From the NCBI GenBank assembly GCA_900291925.1, contig UWYS01000019.1:310001-374000 (forward strand): a DNA stretch of 64,000 nucleotides, given 5' to 3'. The notes beneath the pieces are model-generated. The model did not search any database, was not told the DNA's origin, and saw only the letters and a list, made by a program, of their open reading frames with translations. Source of the DNA: Thecaphora thlaspeos. Taxonomy: Eukaryota > Basidiomycota > Ustilaginomycetes > Urocystidales > Glomosporiaceae. Made by a program: the position numbers and the translations under genes. Below, piece after piece: positions 21,352-31,391 of the stretch (positions within the stretch are counted from its first letter, which is position 1; each line of letters opens with the position of its first letter).

Positions 21352-22299
21352 ATGTGGGCACAAGCGATCAGAGTCGCAGAGAAAACGGCCGTCACCGCTG
21401 TTCGGCCAAGCCGGTCCGCTCAGCTCGCCGCTACAAAGGCCGATGCTGCCTTCTCAACACACGCCCGCATCGCGACAAAGAGCCGGATCTTTGAGCAGAC
21501 CCGCACCCTCTCGCCATACGCACAGCAGCTACGCCGCAACACTACCTTTTCTTCCTCTCCGCTTAAAGCCTGTCCCTCCTGTGGCGAGAGACAGCCTCTC
21601 GAATCGCTCTCCTGTCCCTCATGCTCGACACTCCAACCTCTCCCCTCGCACATCGACTACTACAGGGCTCTCGACCTCGACCTATCCACCGTACCGCGCG
21701 GCGGCTGGGACGTCGACGCTTCCGCGCTCAAGCGCATCTGGCGTCTGCGCATGGCCGTCACCCATCCGGACCGAATGAGCGGACGCAGCGAAAAGGAACA
21801 ACAGATCGGAGCACAGCAATCTGCCCTCATTAACCGAGCTTACGAAACGCTCCTCAACCCTCTCCTAAGGGCACAGTATCTTCTGCAGAGGTACGAGGCG
21901 AATCCGGTGAGCGAGTCTGACTCGTTGGAAGACGCAGAGTTGTTAATGAAAGTCATGGAATTGAGAGAGAGGTTGGAAGAGGCGCAGAACGAGCAAGAGG
22001 CGGAACAGGTCAGGAGTGATAATCAGGGTGAGCCTTTACTTTGCACTCATCCTCCCGTCGTCATATATCGTTTCGCGAATCGGGGATGAGACTAACATCG
22101 ATCCCCTTGCTACCCGACCTCGATCCGTTCGTCAGCTTTCCTCGACGGCGCATGTGACGTGCTGGCCCAAGCCTTCGGCAGCACTCCACCAGACCTCGAA
22201 ACGGCCCATAAAGCGGCTATCGAGCTGCGATATTGGACAAACATCGACAAGGCTGCTCGAGAGTGGAGCCCAGGCAAGAGGGTCGAGATGCAGCATTGA
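21352..22299 (+). CDS. JAC1: Mitochondrial Fe-S cluster co-chaperone HscB/Jac1
   Basis: Two exons: 21352-22027 and 22136-22299, with a GTGAGC donor and CGTCAG acceptor; 279 aa. The N-terminus is a basic mitochondrial presequence. Next is a four-cysteine motif (CPSCGERQ then CPSC, residues 66-88), as in animal HSCB but absent from yeast Jac1. The J-domain starts at IDYYRALDLDL and contains the HPD tripeptide (MAVTHPDRMSG). The C-terminal three-helix domain ends with the family signature ELRYWTNIDKAAREWSPGKR. The protein brings the Isu scaffold to mitochondrial Hsp70 for Fe-S cluster release. The start lies 7 bases downstream of the preceding SNARE stop codon on the same strand. Confidence 0.92.
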
Positions 22300-22930
22300 A
22301 AGACAGTCCGTCGCGGGTAGTGGTTTGTTCTGCTTGGGTAGACTCTGCATTGATGATTAAATGATTCGACTCGCATCCATCTGATCGAAGGAGGCGCGTG
22401 AGTGCTGGAAGTGTCCGACATGTGGACGTGTGACGGTTGGAGCGGATGCGACGGCCAGATGCGATACGCACAGACTTGCAACGAAAGGAAACGAGACTTG
22501 GTTCGGGGCATCGGTCAAAAAGGCAGTGGGTACGCCATTCAGTCGACAGGGCGTATGAGGTTTTGGAGTGGGAACTTTCTGCTGGGACTGTCTTGCGGAA
22601 GTCATTTTGCTGGAGTTGTGTTGCCCTGGACGTCTTGTGGGTGGGGCTTTGTGCCGGCTGATCGGTCGTTGCGCTTGAGGGCATGTTTGGCGTCATCCTG
22701 GTCTTGTGAGGTGCGGAACATCTTGAGAGACGGCATCATCAGGCCAGCCGAGTCGGTCGTCGTGGGGCTTTGCGGATGCAGTGCTGTCTTGAGCTTTGTA
22801 GTGAGTTGCAGGCCGAGGCGAGTGAGAGAGAGATGGTGTCGATCGTTTGTGCTTGCAGTGTTGAGAAGGTTGCTGAATATCAATCTCCGCTATTGCACTC
22901 GATGGTGTCGATTGTTCAGTGAGGGCGCTG
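22300..22930. other. Intergenic, no gene seen
   Basis: No frame in this stretch shows a domain or exon series. It contains the 3' flanks of JAC1 and of the damaged copy B. GT-rich on the plus strand. Confidence 0.5.
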
Positions 22931-23868
22931 CTACTGATCGAATGGGCTGTGTAGGTTGTTGTCCTCGTAATCCTCTTGGTCATCGTCGTTCTCTTCGTCC
23001 TCGTCGTCCCTAGCATGTTAGCGGTCATCGCCATCGACGGTGGGGCTCTCGATTGTCTCGCCGTCGTCCAGCAGATGCACGCGGGAAGAGGTCTACGGGA
23101 CCTGACCGGGAGGGTAGAAGGTCAGGGATGTCCTGAGAGAGCCGCGATAGAGACCCAAGTCGTACTTCGCCTTGATCGCCTCGATGACGACTGAAGTCAT
23201 GCTCGTGCCAATGGCGACTTGGCGATGCGATGCGACCCGTAAGTGCTCGTGCCATTCAGCCAGCTTAGACACGTCGCTGTCCGGCATGAGCAAAGACGAG
23301 GACGGGTCGGACGTGAGCCCCTCCAAGACCGATTCAGGAATGTCTCGATAGGCATTCATCAAGACCTGGCAGATGTCGCTGCCTTCCGTGTACAGCAAAA
23401 ATCGAGCCGCCTGCTTGATAGCGTCCAGGGGTTCGCCCATTTGGAGTTGCCTCGGTAGGAGCGAGTGCCGGTCATGCAGCACTGTTGATTGTCGTTGATC
23501 CAAAAGATTCGATGGTCGTCGAAGTCCCTGTTGAACTCTACAACAGCACACCGAGTGCCCGGAGTGATCCAGTGCTCTCGGCAGCCTACGTTCAACATCG
23601 ACTTTCATGCCCAGCCATGCTCCTGGTACTCGCCAACCCGGAGCATTTCATTGTACTGCGACCTCCAAAAGAGCATTACTTCTTGGTCCGACGCCTTGGA
23701 TAGCATGCTGAGCTCTGTCCAGGCTGCGAAATCTGGTTCCCAACCATCCACATCGTCACCCGACTGTTCCAGCGATTTGGGCCCCTGCCAGGTTTCTCCG
23801 TCGTAGATAGAAAAGGTCAGCTGATAGTTGCTGACATCGTGGAAGAGGTAGAGCGGGAGGAGGGAGAC
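22931..23868 (-). pseudogene. Damaged copy B of the unknown two-copy family
   Basis: The minus strand from a GTGAGT donor at 23868 and an ATCAG acceptor near 23818 reads a protein (LTFSIYDGETWQGPKSLEQS, then QEVMLFWRSQYNEMLRVGEY). A TGA after EHGWA interrupts it, and it continues in the same frame through TRCAVVEFNRDFDDHRIFWI. After SKWANPW the homologous frame shifts to DAIKQAARFLLY and continues through LMNAYRDIPESVLEGLTSDP to FYPPGQVP. There an in-frame TAG stands where copy A has a proline codon. TSSRVHLLDDGETIESP, a TAA, and an acidic tail ending at 22931 follow. Two or three stops and one frameshift indicate a pseudogene, unless several unusual introns are removed. Confidence 0.5.
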
Positions 23869-24522
23869 TCACGCTATGCGGGGGTGCTTCCAACCACTGT
23901 TAGGCCTGGCGATCTGCGCCATCCCAGAGATCGCAAACAAGCCAGGCTGTCCCGCTCAACCTGCCGACTACCTCGTCCTTTGTCACGCACACGCGGGAGG
24001 CGTAGCCAGCCGTCGTCACTGCGCCCCGCTGCGTCGCCGTGTCGATGCGGAGATTGACACAAGACGATTTATTTACTGGTTCCCTGGGAGGACGAAAGTC
24101 TCTCATCGAGCTGGCTGTGGCCCCAAGAGCTGTGGCTCAAAAGCCGCCCGTCTAACAAACGAGCCCATGTCCGGGTTCATGCCGTGCCCAAGGCGCATCG
24201 CTATAACGCCTTCGTATAGCCGCCCGAAGACTGTCACGTACGGTTAGGCGCAAAACTCAGGCCGGGACGAATCATTTGGCGTAGTCCGCGAGTCCGTGTC
24301 CGAGAGATGAAGCTTGCGGTACAGGCTGTTTCCAGAGCGACCCACGGTCTGGCATGGATGAGTTGCGCTCGCCTCGACGAGGGCTAGATAGCGCGGTGGG
24401 GTCGCGCTCGTCTCGCTCTGGGCTACGATGGCCGGGAGGTAGAAAGAAAGCCAGTCAGCGGGAGCAATGTCTTCGAAGTGGAAACCAGAGGAGCCCTGAA
24501 GGCAACATCGACAAGCTGCCAT
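23869..24522 (-). other. Coding-like segments upstream of copy B
   Basis: Continuing 5' of copy B on the minus strand, three open segments look protein-like: 24522-24244 (GFHFEDIAPADWLSFYLPAI), about 24236-24112 (AMRLGHGMNPDMGSFVRRAA) and 24106-23900 (SRVCVTKDEVVGRLSGTAWL). They are in different frames, and several junctions lack convincing splice sites. They may be the 5' exons of the same decayed gene. No family is recognised. Confidence 0.3.
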
Positions 24523-24766
24523 GAGAGGGCCATCATGACGAGGTCGTCACGGCGACGTGGATCGTGTTCTGACTCTTCTCCCCACGACAAAAACGTGGCT
24601 CTCGGCTGGGAGCGATACAAGAGTAGCAGGGTCTGTCCCCTCCCCGTGCCCCTACGCTCCTCCTTCATTACTCTGGGTCACCTTGCGGGTATCTCCCCCC
24701 TCATCCTTTTACTCTCTCTCCCCCCCGCCCCCCCCCCCCCTTCTTTGTTCCAGACCGCCCGCTTGC

Positions 24767-25972
24767 CTACCCGCCCTCTCTGACCATCCTCTTAATCCCT
24801 TCTACCTTCTCCCTCATCTCTCTACACCTCTCGCTGATCAATGCCGTCTCCTCCCTCCTCCTCTGGAGCTGCATCTGCATCATTAGCTTCAGCGTCTCCT
24901 TTGCCTGTGTCGGTCTCAGCTCGTTGATAAGGAACTGCATATTGATAACGACGTTATGAATGTGTTTAAGTCGATCTTTGGCCTCACTCGATTGCATCCA
25001 GAATCCCGGAGGTTGACCTTGTTGTTGCTGCTGTTGTTGTTGCGGGTCAGAGGGCAGAGAAGGGTCGGGTGCGGCGGGAACCCAGACGTCGTATGGCTGG
25101 GCGGGAAGGAGGAGGTCCGAGGTTAGAGCGCGGTAGGTGTGTAGGAGGCTTTGGAGAAGGGTCGTGAGTTGCTGCTTGCGATCTGATGGAGAGATCAAAG
25201 GGGCGGCAAAAGCGGCGAAAGAGAGAAGGGTCAGCCTAAGGGCATGACGAGGGTGCGGCAGGGACGAAGGTGGAACGCACCGGCGCTGTTTGGCGGCAGG
25301 ACGGTCGGGATGCCCAGCTCCTCTAACGTCGGCGTCGAGTCGGGTATCTACTCGGCGATATAGTGCGGCCAATAGATGTCAACATACAGGCCACCGTAAG
25401 CATGCGCATCGACTGGCGGCACAGCGCATCGCACTCACTGGCCAGTGTTGTCCGAACACCGTATACCCACCGTCCTCCTCGATCCACTCGACCTTTGGCC
25501 TCTCCATCTCGAGCAACAGGTCGAAATCCGGCAATTCTTCATCCGCCTCCTCTTCTGCAGCTCCGATGATGGGTCCCTCGGTTTCATCCATCTTGACATC
25601 CTCCCCTTCCACTTCACCATCAGCAAGCCCGTTCTTTTCGAGCTTCCTTACCCTCTTGCGTGCTCTGAGCTCTCGAAAGTGGGTGCGCAGTACGTCGTCC
25701 TGACGCTGCATGCGCGCTTGCGGCTCGAGGATATCCCATGGCGTTTCGTTTGGGCCGAGCTCGTGAGATTGGAGGACGGAGAGGAGCGAGAGGTTGCGTG
25801 GTGTGTAGCGGAGGTAGACTTGTGGCGGGGGAGGGAAGAATGAGGTGCTGATCTGTGCGGCGCCGCTGGGCGGATCTCGCTGCTGTTGTTGCGGTTGTTG
25901 CTGTTGTTGCTGCTGTTGCTGCTGTTGCTGCTGTTGCTGCTGTTGCTGTTGGCCGGCGTCTGATGATTCCAT
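24767..25972 (-). CDS. MED7: Mediator complex subunit 7
   Basis: Three exons: 25972-25439, 25347-25281 and 25182-24767; 338 aa. Med7 is an essential hinge subunit of the Mediator middle module in RNA polymerase II transcription. The signature [20 protein letters not shown] lies near residues 40-60, after a poly-Gln run of about 20. The middle exon gives [19 protein letters not shown], the usual Med7 motif after YTVFGQHWP. The C-terminal half has the long helices that pair with Med21 ([19 protein letters not shown] and [18 protein letters not shown]). A second Gln run (QQQQQQQQ) and an acidic insert around residues 115-150 enlarge it relative to yeast Med7 (222 aa). Divergent from the SER1 gene, start codons 377 bp apart. 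Confidence 0.92.
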
Positions 25973-26349
25973 CGTGCGCGGGGTATATGGCGTGAGCGGA
26001 GGAGAGTAGGTGGTGGAGGGAAGAAGGAGGCAGGCAGAGCTCCACCTGCTGGACCGCCTTTGTGCTGGCTGCTCGTCCTTCTGATCCGAGCGCAGTGCGG
26101 GTGTCGGAGCGCTCGAGGCAGGCAGGGCGCCGCCCGAGATCCGAACTTTGATTTGGGCGCTGACGCCTGGCACTCACGTGTGGCACTCACGTGTGGCACC
26201 TGGAAGGCTTCACGCCGCCGCTTCTCAGAGCGAGTTACCCCGCCCCGAGTCAGTTCCTTCCCTCGCTCGACCACCACCACCATCCGCAGCTTGCCCTTCT
26301 TCACCCCCTCTCTCGCTTTCTACCACCATCACACATACCCCCACACACC

Positions 26350-27639
26350 ATGTCCGCACAAACCCCTACGACGCTCGACATCTCGCAGCGCGACCAGACC
26401 ATCAACCTGGGAGCGGGGCCCTCCTCGCTACCCACCTCAGTCCTCCTCACTGCGGCCCAGGGCATTCTCGACCACGACTCGACCGGCATGGGCCTGACCG
26501 AAGTCTCCCACCGTTCGGGGACCTTCAAAAAGGTCATTGACAAGGCCGAGGCTGACCTCTGTTCGCTCCTCTCCATCCCCGACGACTACGCCGTCCTATT
26601 CGTCCAGGGCGGCGGCACCGAGCAGTTCTCTGCCACCGCTCTCAACCTCCTCGCCGCCCACGCCGTCCAGAACCCGGACTACATCAGGAACAACAACGGT
26701 CAGGGTCCGCCGTGCGACTACGTCGTGACCGGATCGTGGACCAGCAAGGCGGTCAAGGAGGCAAAGAGGCTCGGCGCAAACGCCCACGTCGTCATCGACG
26801 CCAAAAAGGTCGAGGGCGCCAACGGCAAGTTCGGGACCATCCCCGAGGTCGACTCGTGGACCCTCTCGCCCGTCGACAAGAAGCCGGCGTTCCTCTACTA
26901 CTGCGATAACGAGACGGTCGACGGTGTCGAGTTCCCCAACCCCGGATTCCCCATCGCTAGCCTACCCAAGGAGTACAGGGAGACGGTCCCCATCGTGGCA
27001 GACTGCAGCTCCAACATCCTCTCTCGACCCATCGACGTCTCCGCGCACTCGCTCATCTTTTTCGGTGCACAGAAGAACGTCGGTCCCTCTGGTGTGACGG
27101 TCGTCATTGTTCGCAAGAGCCTCGTGGTGGATCCGGATCTGGGCGTCGAGCACGGCGGTCCTCGCATCCCCACGACGCTCGTCTACAAGAACATGGCGGA
27201 CAACGACTCGCTCTACAACACGCCGCCCATGTTTTCCATCTACGCTTCGGGGCTCGTGTTTGACGACCTGCTGCGCAACAAGGGTGGCGTGGCCGGCGCG
27301 ACGGAGAGGGCAGAGAGGAAGAGCAAGTTGGTCTACGACGCCATCGACGCGAGCGACGGCGTCCTCATCCCCACCGTCATCCAGGCGAGCGCGCGAAGCA
27401 GGATGAACGTCACCTTCCGCATCGCCCGACCCAGTACGGGCAAGCCGGACGAGCAGCTTGAGGAGAGGTTCGCAAGGAGATGCTCGGAACAGCGCATCCT
27501 GCAGGTCAAGGGACACCGTAGCGTTGGCGGTATCAGAACCAGCCTGTACAACGCCGTCACCGTCGAGCAGACCGAGAAGCTCGTGACGGTCATCAAGGCA
27601 TTTGTAGACGAGGTTAAGGGCGAGGCCGAGGGGCGATAG
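26350..27639 (+). CDS. SER1: Phosphoserine aminotransferase
   Basis: Single exon, 429 aa. PLP-dependent enzyme converting 3-phosphohydroxypyruvate and glutamate to phosphoserine and 2-oxoglutarate in serine synthesis. The family N-terminal motif INLGAGPSSLPTSVL, GMGLTEVSHRSGTF, the phosphate-binding VLFVQGGGTEQFSA and the PLP-lysine segment FFGAQKNVGPSGVTVVIVRK are all present. The C-terminus keeps VKGHRSVGGIRTSLYNAV, which binds substrate phosphate. Length is slightly above yeast Ser1 (395 aa) because of an insert near residues 115-125 (NNNGQGPP). No targeting signal, so cytosolic. The start has a clean CACCATG context. Confidence 0.95.
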   Translation: MSAQTPTTLDISQRDQTINLGAGPSSLPTSVLLTAAQGILDHDSTGMGLTEVSHRSGTFKKVIDKAEADLCSLLSIPDDYAVLFVQGGGTEQFSATALNLLAAHAVQNPDYIRNNNGQGPPCDYVVTGSWTSKAVKEAKRLGANAHVVIDAKKVEGANGKFGTIPEVDSWTLSPVDKKPAFLYYCDNETVDGVEFPNPGFPIASLPKEYRETVPIVADCSSNILSRPIDVSAHSLIFFGAQKNVGPSGVTVVIVRKSLVVDPDLGVEHGGPRIPTTLVYKNMADNDSLYNTPPMFSIYASGLVFDDLLRNKGGVAGATERAERKSKLVYDAIDASDGVLIPTVIQASARSRMNVTFRIARPSTGKPDEQLEERFARRCSEQRILQVKGHRSVGGIRTSLYNAVTVEQTEKLVTVIKAFVDEVKGEAEGR

Positions 27640-27744
27640 CGATAGGCTCGGGTCGGTGCACTTTGCTGTACAGCAGCAGTCAATGCTAGATGACTATTTC
27701 TCGTTTGCCTTTGATGCACTGCGTCGTCGCTGTGTGTATGAACG

Positions 27745-29263
27745 TCACTTCCCCTCTCCCTCTTCGGTACCATCGCCCTGTTCCCTCTCCCTCTCCCTCC
27801 TTCTCTTAGCCTGTTTCTTCTTTTTATTCATTTTCTTCCTTCTCTCCCTATCGCTCTCCCTCTCCGATCTACTTTTACCACCAACGATCGTGGTACCTCT
27901 CACGAGATTTTCCAAGACCCTACTCAACCTCCTCCTCGCCAGCTCTCTATTCCTCAATCTCGATCTCGTTTCTTGACAATTGACGCGCGTCGACGTGGGG
28001 ATGTGTACGAGTTGAACGTTTGTCGAAAGTTTATTGATAGCTTGTCCACCTGGACCACCACCTCGGACGAAACTTTCAGAAAGATGTCTTTCGTCCAGCG
28101 TCAATGGGTATTTGCGACTGTGTGGTTGTAAGGTGTACGTTCCGCTCGTGAACCATTCCGGGAGGTCTTGCGGTGTGTCGATGCACGAGAAGGAAGGGGA
28201 GGAGAAGGAGAGGGCGGGCTCTTCGTGTTGACTTTCGAGATCGTTCGTCGAGTGTGCGCAGCGTTCGTTCGGGTGATGCAGATCGATGTCCTCGAAACCT
28301 TCGAAGAGTGTAATGTCGTCCGATGAATTCGCATGTTCCTGTTCATTGCTGCTTTGCAGATCGTCCGGATGATCACCTATCCTGACCAAATGCATATACG
28401 CCACAAAAGTCGTTGCTCAGCCGATAAATGCTCGTCTCTCTACCTCTCTCTCTACCTCTCTCTTCACCACACCGCCTTCCGAACGAAGCACGTTGTACTC
28501 ACACTCCGACCTCATCCTCCAACCATCTCCTCGTATCCTCCACCTGCTGCTGTTCTTCCTGAAACACGAATCTATCCAAACTCTGATCCGCCTCTTCCTC
28601 TCTGATATGTTCGATCCTATGAATATCATACCAGGGTGTACCCTCTTGTTTCTGTCTCTCCATCTCCTCCTTGCTCCACACGACGCGGAGTGGGAATTGG
28701 GTGTGGAATTTGAATTCTTCCAGCTTTGTCGGTAATAGACCGGGATGCTGACTGCGCAGGTGATCGTTGGTGAGGGGTGGATCGATGAGTTGAAGTGCAG
28801 AGAGAGGATGTGATGATACGTAGGTCTGTGCGATGATGGAAGCTACACCGCGCGCGATCATGACGGCTGGGAAAGGGAATCCTCCACCGGTTGAACGCAG
28901 GGTTGAAGTGATCTCTTCTTCAAAGAGCGACAGAAGGGATGCAGAGTCCCTCACGGTCGAGAGATCGACGTCGGGATCAAGGTCGAGAAGGAGGGATTGG
29001 TAGCCTTCAGACGTGAAGTGAGCAATGTAGGAAGAGTAGAGATCGCGACAGGTTGGAGAAGAGGTCCATTTAGACGCTGAGAGGAAGAGAAGAGGCGTGG
29101 GCACCTCGCGAGACGCTGAGGGAGACGGGTCGATGATGGAGAGAGTCGACTTGAGGCGAGACACAAAGGTAGGTGCGAGGGAGGCGCGATGGACGACGGT
29201 GGTGGGTCGTATGGTTCGGCCCAGCCCAAAGGCGCGCCAGAGGCGAAGAGTCGGCGATGGCAT
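27745..29263 (-). CDS. Catalytically dead alpha/beta-hydrolase domain fused to a GGQ peptide-release-factor domain
   Basis: Two exons, 29263-28503 and 28381-27745, joined by a GTGAGT donor and GGTCAG acceptor (121-nt intron) that restore one frame; 465 aa. Residues 1-45 look like a mitochondrial presequence (SPTLRLWRAFGLGRTIRP). Residues about 50-240 have the layout of an alpha/beta-hydrolase, but the nucleophile elbow reads PAVMIARGVASIIAQTYV, with Gly where the Ser should be. Residues about 330-465 form a class I release factor domain with SESFVRGGGPGGQAINK and a Lys/Arg-rich tail, as in the mitochondrial rescue factors MTRFR/C12orf65 and Rso55. GGQ domains hydrolyse peptidyl-tRNA on stalled ribosomes. 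The short exon 2 alone would lack a targeting signal, supporting the fusion. Unspliced, the first part would end at EDEVGV. Confidence 0.72.
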
Positions 29264-29765
29264 GCCCGTCGATCGCAAGGAGGTGGTAGGTGGGATGCTC
29301 GAGGCGGGGTGGAGGTGGAAGAGAGAGGAAAGATAACGGGGCGGTGTTGGAGAGAAGCAGCAAGAGGCCCTCTTGGTCCCTCTACACAAAAATGCGCGGC
29401 GGCCGTCGACCGCCCACGCCCTTGACGTTTGGCCGTGCAGCTCAAGCTGGCCGTCCCTACACATGGGACTACAGAAACCCACCACAGCCCTTTGCACCCC
29501 AGGGTCGAGTCGGAAAGTCTAGAAAGGAACCTTGAACGACTGTTGCTGCTTGCCAGGCTGCTCGTCCAGCCAGCACCTCTCGTTCACACAGTCGCAGTAG
29601 TGGCATCAGCAGCCGTTCGCCAGCTCTAGTCGGATCGCTGCTGGACAGTTTGTGGAGTCGTAACATAGCAGTGCAGGAGGAGCGACACCGAGGCAGGACC
29701 TCGTCGGGTGACGCTGGACAAATTGTGGATCTGTCCAGCTCGGGCTCCTATCCCATCCTAAGCCC

Positions 29766-31391
29766 TTACGACTCCACCGCAGCGCCTCCTTCGCCCTGCT
29801 GCTCCCTCGTCCACATGTCCCTCTTCCTATCCCTGCGCTGAGACAGCCCTCGCAGTCCCCAGCTGACGTTTTCATAGACGACAAACGTGACGCACGTCCC
29901 GGGGAGGATGCGCACGAGGTTGGGGACCAATCCCTTGTAGAAGGCGCGCACGCCTTCCTGCGTATACGTCAGGCGGATGCACGTAGGGATGTTGGGGTAG
30001 AGGTGCGACGTGGCGTGGTTCTGCAGGACAGCAAGCGTTCGCGAAAGAGTCAGCGATAAGAGTAAAAGCGGCAAGAAGAGGACAGGGAGCGGAGAGGCGG
30101 GGCAACCTACCTGGATACGCGATCGGATCACCTGGTAGGGATAGGTGAGGAGGATCGCTGCTACCTTTGACGTCCCGGACATGACGATGTACTCGACATT
30201 GCTCTGAGTGGGGCATCGGTAGAGGCATCGAGGCCAGAGCGCAGCAATGGGACGGTCAGCTTGAGCCCGGAGCTTGTTCTGTACAGGAGACAGAGGCCAA
30301 CGACTCACGAGCATGATCTTGTCTCCGTCCGACTTGTAAGTCTCGCCAGCGGCCCTCATCTTGCGCACCGCGACCGATGTCCGCCATTTCTTGAGCTCCT
30401 CGTATGCCATGAACTGGATGGCGCCGTTGCTGACGCCAAAGAGCGCCAGCCCTGCGCCCTTGTACAGCCCGCGTATCCCCTCGTTTCGCCAGATAGACGT
30501 GAGACCGTGCCAGAGGCCACGGTAAACTTCCGGCACTCCGTTACGAGCCCCCGCTGTGGCCGCCTTGGCAATACTGCTGCCGCTGCCGGCGCTACTGGCC
30601 GGTGTGGTAAACATGCGGGTCTTGACGACCCAGATGGGGTTGGTCATAAGCGCCGTTACGGCTCCACTCTCGCTGGCTGCGAGCAGGTGCTGTCCGGCCG
30701 AGAGCTGCCGCTTCTGCCCATCGCCATCGAGGCCGGTGGGGAGGTCTGCGGCCATGTAGTCCTTGATCATAGTGTACCAGAGAAAGTAGAGGCCCCAGCT
30801 GGCCGAGTTTCCGACGACGTTGGGGCTGAGACCGCGGTAGAGGCCCTTCCAGCCGTCGGTGCGGACGATATCGTTGAGCGCGCCGACCATGTCGTGTCCC
30901 ACCTTACCGCCGAGCGCATAGTAGCGCCATCTTTTAGAGCAGGCGGCGCGGCGCACGCCGCTGCTGCTGCTCCCAACTGAATCAGCAAGAGGCAGAGCCC
31001 GCCCCTTTCCCTTGTCCATGCTGGAGAGGGCGGCGGCCGCGGCTTCTGCTGGTGCGGAGCGAAAGCCAAAGGCGCGGGGCTTGGTGGTGTCGACCTGGAA
31101 CTTTGTCTTGATGAGGTCGAGCGGGTTCATGCAGACTGTGGCGGCTGCCCCCGCGGCTATGCCGGCAAAGGCATGGTCTATGGCGTGGGACGGGAAGTAG
31201 GGCGGCGTCGCCGACGATGACGTGGATGACGAGGATGACGAGGATGACGGTGAGGTTGATGACGACGACGACGACGACGACGACGACGCTACGGCTGATG
31301 CTGATGCTGATGACGATGACGGTGACGATGACGGTGACGATGCCTCTGTTGGTGAAGATGATACAGATGTCGATGCAAAGGGCGAAGACAT
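29766..31391 (-). CDS. FLX1: Mitochondrial carrier of the FAD/folate type (Flx1/SLC25A32)
   Basis: Three exons: 31391-30309, 30203-30111 and 30020-29766; 476 aa. Both introns are multiples of three without stops, so an unspliced reading would also be open. The three carrier repeats show PLDLIKTKFQ, NPIWVVKTRM and YPYQVIRSRIQ; the PIW variant in repeat 2 is characteristic of the FAD/folate/NAD subfamily. Repeat endings such as GWKGLY-RGLSPN, GIRGLYKGAGLALFG and GVRAFYKGLVPN are also present. The N-terminus adds about 60 Ser/Ala/Thr residues, and an insert of about 45 residues sits after repeat-1 helix 1, so it is longer than yeast Flx1 (311 aa). Divergent from EDE1. Confidence 0.9.
   Translation of the reverse strand: MSSPFASTSVSSSPTEASSPSSSPSSSSASASAVASSSSSSSSSSTSPSSSSSSSSTSSSATPPYFPSHAIDHAFAGIAAGAAATVCMNPLDLIKTKFQVDTTKPRAFGFRSAPAEAAAAALSSMDKGKGRALPLADSVGSSSSGVRRAACSKRWRYYALGGKVGHDMVGALNDIVRTDGWKGLYRGLSPNVVGNSASWGLYFLWYTMIKDYMAADLPTGLDGDGQKRQLSAGQHLLAASESGAVTALMTNPIWVVKTRMFTTPASSAGSGSSIAKAATAGARNGVPEVYRGLWHGLTSIWRNEGIRGLYKGAGLALFGVSNGAIQFMAYEELKKWRTSVAVRKMRAAGETYKSDGDKIMLVSRWPLSPVQNKLRAQADRPIAALWPRCLYRCPTQSNVEYIVMSGTSKVAAILLTYPYQVIRSRIQVGCPASPLPVLFLPLLLLSLTLSRTLAVLQNHATSHLYPNIPTCIRLTYTQEGVRAFYKGLVPNLVRILPGTCVTFVVYENVSWGLRGLSQRRDRKRDMWTREQQGEGGAAVES

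Noticed and set aside
25861..25950. CTG-type tract that could be listed as a separate microsatellite
   Set aside because: It encodes the poly-Gln run of MED7 and is described there.
27745..28395. GGQ protein as a separate gene starting at the ATG near 28395
   Set aside because: This version would lack a mitochondrial signal, and its ATG lies inside the likely intron of the upstream frame. The intron restores one continuous frame with the hydrolase-like part, so the fusion is preferred, though transcripts are needed.
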